From: CAZDSS01 sp964508185
GTDB lineage: Bacteria > Pseudomonadota > Alphaproteobacteria > Sphingomonadales > Govanellaceae
NCBI GenBank assembly: GCA_964508185.1
Contig: CAZDSS010000012.1
Location: 1 to 41,569, forward strand
Length of the DNA: 41,569 bases
Direction of reading: 5' to 3'
The notes below the pieces were generated by a model. It searched no databases. It was given only the letters and a program-made list of their open reading frames with translations, and was not told the origin of the DNA. Position 1 is the first letter of the stretch. Each line of letters begins with the position of its first letter. The position numbers and the translations under genes were made by a program. Of this stretch, positions 24,080 to 31,019 are shown in pieces.

Positions 24080-25399
24080 TCAGCGCCGGCCTTCCAGATA
24101 ATCGTTCAGCACTTCGTGGTAGCGGCGGACGCGCCCCTCCTGGTTGCTGAGATAGGCGTCCCGGAAGCTGCGGGAGGCAAGGCCCAGCTGCTGGCCGACG
24201 GCGATGCTGAGGTCCTGATCGGCGACGAAGCCGAGGGACCGTTCGCCATGCTTGAAGACCTGATGCTCGCCCGGCTCCACGGGAAGGAGGCCGATGGGCG
24301 TCTCCACCTGTTCCTGTCCCTCCACCACGGGGACGAAGAACCAGTGGTCGAAGATGCATTTCTCGGGGTCGGTCGGATGCGGCTCCGGCCGCAGCACCTG
24401 CCAGCCGTCGGAGCTCATGGTGAGCGAGACGTTGGGGAACAGGGTGTAGTGGTAGTAATCCGTCAGCTGCTCGTCGCTCAAGGTCTCGTAATGCTTGAAG
24501 CCGCGCGCCGGGCCCAGCTTCCGTTTCGCCTGCTGCAGGGCGCGGCGCGCCTCGCGGGCGCGGCCCTCGAAATCGGCCGGATCGAGACCCCAGAACTTCA
24601 GCATGTCGGTGAGCGGCGCCTGGGGAATGTCCGTCTGGTGCGAGCTGTGGGCCGGAAGCCCGCCCATCATCAGCATGCGGTTGTGGCCCGACGGATACAT
24701 GTCGAACTGGGTCTCGCGATAGGTGTCCTCGATGAAGGTGTTGAGCTCGCGATGCAGGGTCGGGAGGTGATAGGACTCGTTGAAATTGTCGTGGATCACC
24801 TTCCAGTTGCAGTTCACTTCCGCCGTGAGCCACATCACCCGCACGCATTTTTCCATCTGATAGGCTTCAAGCTGCGTGGCGATGGGGTCGAGATACTGGC
24901 GCAGGGGCGGGGCCTTGGGGTCCATGTTGAACCAGACGAAGCCGCCCCAGGTGTCGCACTGCAGTTCCGCGAGCCGCACCTTGCCGCACGGGTTGCCGCC
25001 CGCGAAATCCTCGGGATCCTGGGCGTCGCGCAGAACGCCGTCGGAATCGAACGCCCAGCTGTGGTAGGAGCAGACAAAGCGCTCGAGGCTGCCTTCCTCC
25101 GCATGGACGAGGCGGTTCCCGCGGTGGGGGCAGACATTGTAGAAGGCCTTGATGGCGCCGCTTGTGGTGCGCACCATCAGGATCGATTCCCGGCCGATGG
25201 AATGGGTGATGAAGTCGCCCGGCTCCGGAATCTGGGACACCAGCCCGCCGACATGCCAGACGCGGGTCCACATATGGTCCCATTCCTTCTGCATGAATTC
25301 CCGGGACCAGTAGCGCTCGCCGCCGATGGGATCGCCGCGGAGCGGAATTTCGGGCGCTTTGTCCCGGGGCGTTCCGATGATCTTGCTCTGCACCGTCAT
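24080..25399 (-). CDS. Rieske non-heme iron oxygenase, alpha (catalytic) subunit
   Basis: A 439-residue ring-hydroxylating oxygenase. The Rieske 2Fe-2S ligands are C90/H92 (NVCPHRGN) and C110/H113 (VCSYHSW). The catalytic domain has the mononuclear-iron segment DNFNESYHLPTLH with H211 and H216, and E208 in the motif; the third (Asp) ligand lies further on. It is not clearly from a named pathway. No beta subunit, ferredoxin or reductase gene is in the window. ATG 25399 has GAGGAA upstream; GTG 25447 is in frame but less likely. It is divergent from the tetR gene, with a putative TetR operator over its predicted start of transcription. Hydroxylation or demethylation of an aromatic or quaternary-amine-like substrate is possible. 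Confidence 0.9.
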   Translation of the reverse strand: MTVQSKIIGTPRDKAPEIPLRGDPIGGERYWSREFMQKEWDHMWTRVWHVGGLVSQIPEPGDFITHSIGRESILMVRTTSGAIKAFYNVCPHRGNRLVHAEEGSLERFVCSYHSWAFDSDGVLRDAQDPEDFAGGNPCGKVRLAELQCDTWGGFVWFNMDPKAPPLRQYLDPIATQLEAYQMEKCVRVMWLTAEVNCNWKVIHDNFNESYHLPTLHRELNTFIEDTYRETQFDMYPSGHNRMLMMGGLPAHSSHQTDIPQAPLTDMLKFWGLDPADFEGRAREARRALQQAKRKLGPARGFKHYETLSDEQLTDYYHYTLFPNVSLTMSSDGWQVLRPEPHPTDPEKCIFDHWFFVPVVEGQEQVETPIGLLPVEPGEHQVFKHGERSLGFVADQDLSIAVGQQLGLASRSFRDAYLSNQEGRVRRYHEVLNDYLEGRR

Positions 25400-25612
25400 G
25401 GCAGGATTCCTCTTTGCGGTCTTCGCCTGTGATTCACTGCGGCCCACGAGGCCGGACTTCGCGCCGGGAACGGCAGGGCAGGGAAACGAAACCGAACGCG
25501 ATGGGGCGGAACTACATCGCTCCCCGAACGCGCCACGTGAAGACCTGCTCTCGACTCTCCCAAGGCCTCCCGGCCGGATCTAACGTCCGTTCCGCGTTTC
25601 TTGTTGTGCGGG

Positions 25613-25628
25613 TTTGAACGAACGTTCA
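25613..25628. promoter_or_regulatory. Putative TetR operator, site 1 (Rieske promoter)
   Basis: TTTGAACGAACGTTCA contains the inverted arms TGAAC/GTTCA. It matches site 2 (26595-26610, read on the minus strand) at 14 of 16 positions. It covers the predicted start of the Rieske transcript (near 25627), the classical position for a repressor, and lies 110 bp upstream of tetR. Confidence 0.65.
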
Positions 25629-25633
25629 TATTG

Positions 25634-25661
25634 ACTCTATGACAATCACGCCGCTTGTCAA
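25634..25661 (-). promoter_or_regulatory. Predicted promoter of Rieske gene 1
   Basis: Minus strand: TTGACA (25661-25656), 16-bp spacer, TAGAGT (25639-25634). The same TAGAGT -10 occurs at the luxR promoter. Predicted start near 25627, inside operator site 1. Confidence 0.5.
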
Positions 25662-25671
25662 GACGGCGTGA
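25646..25671. promoter_or_regulatory. 26-bp near-perfect dyad over the -35 region
   Basis: Outer arms TCACGCCG (25646-25653) and CGGCGTGA (25664-25671) are exact reverse complements. Inner arms CTTG and CAAG also pair around a single T, with one unpaired A. It covers the -35 element of the Rieske promoter. It differs from operator site 1, so a second regulator or a distinct TetR site is possible. Confidence 0.5.
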
Positions 25672-25737
25672 AGGGTGGTTGACGCGCTCCTGATCATTGC
25701 GCAGGAGTGATGAAACAGGGGATTCGGAGGATCGGCA

Positions 25738-26463
25738 ATGAAGGAAAGCGGTTCGGCGGCGGGAAGGCGGAAGGCTGCGGCGGCGGCCGCGGAGCCTGCG
25801 CCCGCGCGTCTTGCCCTTCCTGCCGATCGCCTCTCCACCAAGGAGCGCATTCTGGACGCCGCCGAGGCGCTGTTTTCCGAGCGCGGCTATTACGGCGTCT
25901 CGATTCGCGACATCACGCGGCTTGCAGGCGTGGAGCTTGCGCTCGCCAACTATCATTTCGGCCCGAAGGAAGAGCTGTTCCGCCAGGTCTTCGCCCGCCG
26001 GGCGGAGGAGCATTGCGCCGCCTTCGAGGCGGAGATAGAGCGCCTGTGGCAGGATGCAGGCGACAGGCCGCCGAAGCCCGAGGCGGTGATCCGCGCCTTC
26101 TGCCTGCCCATCTTCGAAAAGGCGTCCCGCGCCGGGCCGGGCTGGAAGGCCTATGTGCGTCTCCTCGCCCGCGCCGCCATGTCGGGGCGGGACCAGGTCT
26201 TCCTCCATTCCCTGAACGAGCGCTACGACCCCGTGGTGAAGCGCTTCATCGACGCCCTGCGCCGGGCGCTGCCCGCGGCGGACGAGCGCAACATCTATTA
26301 CGCCTTCTATTTCCTGCAGGGCGCGCTCGTCTACATCCTCTCGGAGCCGGGCACCATCGACCGCCTTTCCGGGGGCTTGTGCGATTCCGCGGATTACGAC
26401 GCGCTGCTCGAGCGCATGGTTCCCTTCTTCGCCGCGGGCTTCTACAGCCTCGCCGGCCGCTGA
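25738..26463 (+). CDS. TetR family transcriptional regulator
   Basis: A 241-residue repressor. A disordered Ala-rich N-terminus (1-30) precedes the TetR DNA-binding domain (about 33-82): TKERILDAAEALFSERGYYG, IRDITRLAGVELALANYHFG with the recognition helix, and KEELFRQVFARR. The C-terminal ligand-binding and dimer domain spans about 100-240. GGAGG lies 8 nt before ATG 25738. It is placed between a Rieske oxygenase gene (divergent) and a TonB-dependent receptor gene (downstream, same strand). The same 16-bp motif lies at the start of transcription of both, so it probably represses both until a ligand, perhaps the oxygenase substrate, binds. Confidence 0.92.
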   Translation: MKESGSAAGRRKAAAAAAEPAPARLALPADRLSTKERILDAAEALFSERGYYGVSIRDITRLAGVELALANYHFGPKEELFRQVFARRAEEHCAAFEAEIERLWQDAGDRPPKPEAVIRAFCLPIFEKASRAGPGWKAYVRLLARAAMSGRDQVFLHSLNERYDPVVKRFIDALRRALPAADERNIYYAFYFLQGALVYILSEPGTIDRLSGGLCDSADYDALLERMVPFFAAGFYSLAGR

Positions 26464-26564
26464 GGAGCGGGAATGCGGCCCCGGCCGCGGCGGCCCCTCT
26501 GCTTGTCCGACCTCTCGCTTTTTGTAGTTTTGCCGCTGCCGCCTCCGGAAAGGGGCGCGTCGCG

Positions 26565-26593
26565 TTTACAGCATGTAACACCCGTCATATAGA
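26565..26593 (+). promoter_or_regulatory. Predicted promoter of TonB-dependent receptor gene 2
   Basis: TTTACA (26565-26570), 17-bp spacer, TATAGA (26588-26593): a good sigma-70-type match. Predicted start near 26600, inside operator site 2. Confidence 0.6.
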
Positions 26594-26594
26594 T

Positions 26595-26610
26595 TAAACG
26601 TTCGATCAAA
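26595..26610. promoter_or_regulatory. Putative TetR operator, site 2 (receptor promoter)
   Basis: The minus-strand reading TTTGATCGAACGTTTA matches site 1 (TTTGAACGAACGTTCA) at 14 of 16 positions. It overlaps the predicted start of transcription of the receptor gene, exactly as site 1 does at the Rieske promoter. Confidence 0.65.
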
Positions 26611-26634
26611 TCAGAAAAGAGCCCGGATCGAACG
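26599..26634. repeat. Inverted repeat of the operator half-site
   Basis: CGTTCGATC (26599-26607) and GATCGAACG (26626-26634) are exact 9-bp inverted copies 18 bp apart. The left copy is part of operator site 2. The right copy lies at about +27 to +35 of the transcript and may be a second regulator contact, allowing cooperative or looped binding. Confidence 0.5.
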
Positions 26635-26786
26635 ACGCCGAGGGGAGGTCGCGGGGCTGATCCACGCATTCACCCCCACCATCGGATTTCCCGTATCGCC
26701 GACGCCCCGTGGTGCAGGGGGCGAAGGGTCGGAATTCCGCATGCCGCCGGCGCACAACAGGGAACGAAGCCTTTTGGGAGTCCAGA

Positions 26787-29003
26787 ATGACCAGATCAAT
26801 CCGCATTGACGGGGGGCGGGCGATGCGCGCCGCCGCCCTGACGAGCCTGTCCTGTCTCACGCTGGCGGCGGTCACCCCGGCGCTCGCCCAGCAGCAGCCC
26901 GCTTCCGGCGGCAACCGCCTTGCCGGGATCGAGGAAGTGGTGGTCACCGCCCAGAAGCGGGAGGAAAGCCTGCAATCGGCGCCGCTCGCCGTGACGGCGC
27001 TCACCGGCAACATGCTCGAGCGCACCTTCGCCACCGATCTTCGCGCCATCAACGGCACGGTGCCGAGCCTCGTGGTCACCAACGTGGTGAACGCCACCAT
27101 GACCGCCGCCATCAGCATCCGCGGCATCGGTGTGCAGGAAGCGGACGGCTTCGTCGATCCCGCGGTCGGCGTGGTGGTGGACGGCGTCTATCAGGGCAGC
27201 AACACCACGGCGCTGCTCGACCTCTTCGACGTGGAGCGGATCGAAATCCTGCGCGGGCCCCAGGGCACGCTGTTCGGCGCCAACACCATCGGCGGCGTCG
27301 TGAACGTCATTACCAAGCAGCCGACGGGCGAATTCGGCGGGTCGGGCCGGGTTACCGTCGGCAATCACGGCCGGTTCGACGCCATGGCCGCCGTCGATCT
27401 CCCCATCGTCAAGGACGTGCTCGCCGGCAAGATCAGCGTCATGTCCAAGCATACGGACGGCTATTACACCAACGTCCTCGACGGCAAGTCGGCGGGCGGG
27501 CAGGACGTGACGACCGCGCGCGGCTACCTGCATTTCACGCCCAACGAGGCGTTCGATGCGACGCTGCAGCTCGAATACGGCCGCGGCCGCAACGATTCGC
27601 CGCCAGTGGTGAACTATGCCGATCCGGGCATGGGGCTTTACGTGGCGGGCACGTCGCTCACCCTCGATGCGCCGATCCGGTACGAGACGGCGGTGCAGGG
27701 CGGCAACTATTCCGACTTCAACATCTATGGCGGCACGCTGACCATGAACTGGGACAGCGGCGCGGCAAGGCTTACCTCCATCACCAACTACCGCGAATGG
27801 AAGCTGGATGAATGGACCGACCAGGACGGCACGGCGGTTGATCTCTATCACACCCGCCGCATCACCGATCACTGGCAGTTCAGCCAGGAACTGCGCGGCA
27901 CCATGAACCCGACCGAGAACACCGAGCTTCTCGCCGGCGTCTTCTATTTCCGCCAGAACTACAAGCTCGACTCGCTGTCGTATCTCGAGTTCGCCGCTCC
28001 TGACCTGCAGTGGCAGCTCAACAACGACCAGGACGACGAAAGCATCGCGGGCTTCGCCCAGGGCTACTGGAACGTGACCCCCGATCTCCGTCTGCAGGCC
28101 GGTGTGCGCTACACCTGGCAGGAAAAGCAGATGGACATCTTCACCAGCAACTATATCGGCGACTTCATCATCGACGCCGAAAGCCCGAGCGCCAAGGAAT
28201 CCTGGACTCACTGGGGCTGGCGCGTGGGCGCCGACTGGCAGGCGACCGAAAACCTCATGGTCTATGCCTACCAGGCGCGCGGATCCCACTCCGGCGGCTT
28301 CAACGGCCGCGCCAACAGCCAGGCCAATATCGGCCCCTACGGGCTCGAAAAGGTCGATACCTACGAACTCGGCCTCAAGTCCGACTGGTTCGACAACATG
28401 CTGCGCGTCAATCTTGCGGGCTTCTACAACGACTACAAGGACATGCAGGTCGACCAGCTGACCTATGTCAACAACAACCCGCTGACCATCGTGGAGAACG
28501 CGGCGAGCGCCGAGATCAAGGGGGTGGAGCTTGAGGCGATCCTGGCGCCCGCACCGGGCCTCGTCATCAACGGCACCGTGAGCTACCTCGACGCCAAGTA
28601 CAAGGACTTCTTCTTCGACATCGACGCCGATCCCTCGAACGGGCAGGAGGACGCGACCCATCTCGCGCTCCGCAACGCGCCCAAATGGCAGACCTCGCTC
28701 GGCGTCACCTATGAATTCGATCTCGGGCCGGGCTACGCCACCTTAAACGGCCAGTGGAGCTACACGAGCCGGCGCGAGACCGACACCCGCAACCATCCCG
28801 TCGGCTCCATCGATCCCCTGCATCTGGTGAACGCCAGCGTCCGCTGGACCCGCGAGGACGATTCCTGGTCCATCGCCCTGTGGGCCAAGAACCTGCTGGA
28901 TGAGAAATACATCGTCTCGGGCTTCCATGCCGCCGGGGTGCAGAACTTCGTCGCCTACGGCGCGCCGCGGGAAGTGGCGGTGGAGCTGAGCTTCAACTTC
29001 TGA
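26787..29003 (+). CDS. TonB-dependent outer-membrane receptor
   Basis: Active outer-membrane importer, 738 residues. Signal peptide about 1-34 (ending TPALAQ), TonB box IEEVVVTAQKREE (48-60). The plug has ISIRGIGVQEADGFVDPAVGVVVDGVYQG and VERIEILRGPQGTLFGANTIGGVVNVITK, and the C-terminal strand ends in VELSFNF with terminal Phe. The plug form 'DPAVGVVVDGVY' is common in receptors for organic compounds rather than siderophores. GGGAG 7 nt upstream supports ATG 26787. It lies directly downstream of tetR and carries the tetR-type operator in its promoter, so it is predicted to be co-repressed with Rieske gene 1. Confidence 0.93.
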   Translation: MTRSIRIDGGRAMRAAALTSLSCLTLAAVTPALAQQQPASGGNRLAGIEEVVVTAQKREESLQSAPLAVTALTGNMLERTFATDLRAINGTVPSLVVTNVVNATMTAAISIRGIGVQEADGFVDPAVGVVVDGVYQGSNTTALLDLFDVERIEILRGPQGTLFGANTIGGVVNVITKQPTGEFGGSGRVTVGNHGRFDAMAAVDLPIVKDVLAGKISVMSKHTDGYYTNVLDGKSAGGQDVTTARGYLHFTPNEAFDATLQLEYGRGRNDSPPVVNYADPGMGLYVAGTSLTLDAPIRYETAVQGGNYSDFNIYGGTLTMNWDSGAARLTSITNYREWKLDEWTDQDGTAVDLYHTRRITDHWQFSQELRGTMNPTENTELLAGVFYFRQNYKLDSLSYLEFAAPDLQWQLNNDQDDESIAGFAQGYWNVTPDLRLQAGVRYTWQEKQMDIFTSNYIGDFIIDAESPSAKESWTHWGWRVGADWQATENLMVYAYQARGSHSGGFNGRANSQANIGPYGLEKVDTYELGLKSDWFDNMLRVNLAGFYNDYKDMQVDQLTYVNNNPLTIVENAASAEIKGVELEAILAPAPGLVINGTVSYLDAKYKDFFFDIDADPSNGQEDATHLALRNAPKWQTSLGVTYEFDLGPGYATLNGQWSYTSRRETDTRNHPVGSIDPLHLVNASVRWTREDDSWSIALWAKNLLDEKYIVSGFHAAGVQNFVAYGAPREVAVELSFNF

Positions 29004-29026
29004 AGCCGCGGCCGAATTCTAATAAA

Positions 29027-29053
29027 AAGGGGGGCGGAGCGATCCGCCCCCTT
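29027..29053 (+). terminator. Intrinsic terminator after TonB-dependent receptor gene 2
   Basis: A GGGGGCGGA/TCCGCCCCC stem with a short GCGA loop, A-rich before and CTTGCTTT after, 24 bp past the receptor stop. The T-run is short. Confidence 0.7.
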
Positions 29054-29099
29054 GCTTTATGCTGACCCCGTGGAACCAATCCAAGGGGAGACAGGAAGC

Positions 29100-29633
29100 A
29101 TGACACAACCGCCGTTGTTCCTCGGCCGCGACATCATCCAGAACGCCTGGGTAGTGACCGATCTCGAAGCCGCCATGGCGCGCTGGACCCGGGATTTCGG
29201 CGTTGGCCCCTTCTTCACCTTCCCCCATGTCCAGCTGCAGAACCTGAAATATCACGGGCAGCCCGCGTCCCTCGACATGTCGGTGGCGATCGCGCAAGCG
29301 GGGCCGGTGCAGGTGGAGCTCATTCAGCAGCATTGCGACAATCCCACCTGCTACACGGATTCGATCCCGCGCGGCGGCCACGGTTTCCATCATGTGGCGG
29401 TCTTCGCGAAGGATTACGACCGTGAGCTCGCCTACTGGCGCGACAAGGGCTTTCCCGTCGCCGCCGAAGGGCTCGCCGGCACCATGCGCTTCGCCTATAT
29501 CGACACCCGCCCGATCACCGACTGCATGATCGAGCTCATCGAGGACGAGCCCAATATCCGCGCCGCCTTCAAGATCATAGCTGACGCGGCGCGCGACTGG
29601 GACGGCCGCGACCCCGTGCGCCCCATGGGCTGA
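29100..29633 (+). CDS. VOC family protein (Glyoxalase_4-like)
   Basis: A 177-residue vicinal-oxygen-chelate enzyme-like protein. Module 1: QNAWVVTDLEAAMARWTRDFGVGPFFTF. Module 2: GGHGFHHVAVFAKDYDRELAYWRDKGFPV, with candidate metal His residues, ending with the conserved Glu in CMIELIED. This arrangement resembles methylmalonyl-CoA-epimerase-like VOC proteins found in degradation clusters. ATG 29100 follows ACAGGAAGC; an earlier in-frame ATG at 29052 falls next to the terminator and is unlikely. It lies downstream of receptor gene 2 but beyond a terminator, so co-regulation is uncertain. Confidence 0.85.
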   Translation: MTQPPLFLGRDIIQNAWVVTDLEAAMARWTRDFGVGPFFTFPHVQLQNLKYHGQPASLDMSVAIAQAGPVQVELIQQHCDNPTCYTDSIPRGGHGFHHVAVFAKDYDRELAYWRDKGFPVAAEGLAGTMRFAYIDTRPITDCMIELIEDEPNIRAAFKIIADAARDWDGRDPVRPMG

Positions 29634-29640
29634 CCCGGGG

Positions 29641-30453
29641 CTATTCCCCCGCAACGGCGGCTCGCCCGCCCGCGGTTGTGGCGCGCGGCGGGCAGCCGAT
29701 CAGGGGATCGAGGGGCAGGGCCACCAGTTCCTCGTCAGGTAGGTCGAGGCCGCTTCTGAGCTCGATGCTTTTGATGGCGCTCGCCCCCTCGCAGAAGGAC
29801 GCCTTCCGCTTCATGTCCTGGGGCAGGGCGAAGGCGGCGGCGAAGACCCCGTCGTCCCGGACGGCCACGATCATCTTCCAGAAGCCGCTCGGCACGCGGT
29901 GGGCCTTCCGCGCCCGCGGCAGGGGCGGCATGTCTTCCTCGAAGAGCGGCCCGGTGAGCACATGGACGGCCGTGAAGCCTTCGCGCTCCACCAATCGCCG
30001 CTCCGCCGCCTCGAGTTGCGACCAGGGGCCGCGATTGAGGGCGCTTTTCTGGGGCGCGATGTTGGAAAGATAGTTGGTGGTCGCCCAGTCCTTCACTCCG
30101 GCAAGGCTCGCGAGGGGGGCGAGGTGGCCGCGATCCACCCTGAGCGCGCCATAGGCGCCCGTGTAATCCCTGGGCTCCAGCCTGAAATCCGGGGGCAGGG
30201 CGGGGTCGGGCCGCCAGATGCGCGGGCGGGTCGGCCCCAGGGTCTGACGGGTCACCACATAGGCGACCCAGTCGGCCATCCTGGTCTCGCCATTGGCCTG
30301 CAGGCTGTAGGCCTCGCGCACCACAAGGACGTTTTCTGGGCTGCCGCCGCGCGGGCAGGCGCGCCAGCAATGGCGGGGCTCCTCGGCGAGCGCCGCCGAA
30401 GCCCAGATCCATGCCGCACAAACCAGAGCCCATCGGACAAGAGAAAGCCGCAC
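29641..30453 (-). CDS. Secreted DNA/RNA non-specific endonuclease
   Basis: A Serratia-nuclease-type (beta-beta-alpha metal) endonuclease, 270 residues. Signal peptide 1-23 (RWALVCAAWIWASAALAEE). The catalytic motif is VDRGHLAP with H110, and the metal-binding Asn is in SNIAPQKSALNRGPW (N140; N131 also conserved). These give a complete active site. It is exported, so it probably degrades extracellular or periplasmic nucleic acids for phosphate or nucleotides. It is convergent with the VOC gene (8 bp apart). Confidence 0.9.
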   Translation of the reverse strand: MRLSLVRWALVCAAWIWASAALAEEPRHCWRACPRGGSPENVLVVREAYSLQANGETRMADWVAYVVTRQTLGPTRPRIWRPDPALPPDFRLEPRDYTGAYGALRVDRGHLAPLASLAGVKDWATTNYLSNIAPQKSALNRGPWSQLEAAERRLVEREGFTAVHVLTGPLFEEDMPPLPRARKAHRVPSGFWKMIVAVRDDGVFAAAFALPQDMKRKASFCEGASAIKSIELRSGLDLPDEELVALPLDPLIGCPPRATTAGGRAAVAGE

Positions 30454-30588
30454 CCCGCGCCCCCGTCGTCGCCGCTGCTCCAGGACGGGTGGCGGCGGAT
30501 TTCGTGACGCCTCGCCTCATACATCCGGAAATTGTGCAAGTCAAAGGACCGCAACCGGCGGCTGTGTGTGCGCTCCGCACGCGCCGGA

Positions 30589-30861
30589 TCAGAAATTGAA
30601 GAGATATCCGGGAAGGTTCGGGTGCGGGCCGTGGTCGTCGTCCTCGTCGTCATGATGATCCGGGCCCTTGTGGTGTCCGGTCATCTGGCGGCTTCGCGCC
30701 CGCGGCATGTCGTAGCGCAGGAATTCGATGCCTGTGCGCTCGATGATCTTCTCGAGCTCGCCGCGTTCCAGCCAGACGCCGCGGCACCGGGGGCAATAAT
30801 CGATCTCGATCCCCTCGCGGACCACCACCTGCAGGACGGCTTCGTCATTGGGGCACTTCAT
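30589..30861 (-). CDS. Small zf-TFIIB domain protein
   Basis: A 90-residue protein with the TFIIB-type zinc-finger signature MKCPNDEAVLQVVVREGI..YCPRCRGVWLERGELEKII (residues 1-41; the first knuckle has CPND, as in many family members, and the second CPRC). A charged, His- and Asp-rich C-terminal tail (HHKGPDHHDDEDDDHGPH) follows that could bind metal ions. ATG 30861 has AAGGAGG 8 nt upstream. Function unknown. Confidence 0.85.
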   Translation of the reverse strand: MKCPNDEAVLQVVVREGIEIDYCPRCRGVWLERGELEKIIERTGIEFLRYDMPRARSRQMTGHHKGPDHHDDEDDDHGPHPNLPGYLFNF

Positions 30862-30948
30862 GGGGCGGGCCTCCTTCCTCTCCCGATGAAGACAAGCGGA
30901 AGAAGCCGGGAAAGTTCCCGCCAAATAAACGGAAGGCCCTAAGCTTCA

Positions 30949-30978
30949 TTGTATTTTGTTCGGCGAAGGCGCTATACT
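30949..30978 (+). promoter_or_regulatory. Predicted promoter of the SulP gene
   Basis: TTGTAT (30949-30954), 18-bp spacer and a strong -10 TATACT (30973-30978). Predicted start is about 35 nt before ATG 31020. Confidence 0.45.
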
Positions 30979-31019
30979 CCGCGCCAATTCCGACATTTCT
31001 CCAACCTTGCCGGGCTTTC

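Larger units (their letters stand above)
25400..25737. other. Control region between Rieske gene 1 and tetR
   Basis: 338 bp without a gene. It contains a minus-strand promoter (25634-25661), a putative TetR operator (25613-25628) over its start, and a 26-bp near-perfect dyad (25646-25671). The Rieske message would have a long leader of about 225 nt. A tetR promoter is not obvious; TTGACT at 25631-25636 lacks a clear -10. Confidence 0.55.
26464..26786. other. Control region between tetR and TonB-dependent receptor gene 2
   Basis: 323 bp without a gene. It holds a good promoter (26565-26593), operator site 2 (26595-26610) at its start, and an inverted GATCGAACG copy at 26626-26634. The rest, up to the ribosome site GGGAG before ATG 26787, is an untranslated leader of about 185 nt with no further motif I can support. 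Confidence 0.55.

Noticed and set aside
26566..26578. TTACA-GCA-TGTAA dyad as a further operator
   Set aside because: Arms are only 5 bp and the left arm is part of the -35 element; chance symmetry is likely.
26796..28661. A long open frame antisense to receptor gene 2
   Set aside because: Same shadow composition; the plus-strand receptor is unambiguous and has its own promoter and ribosome site.
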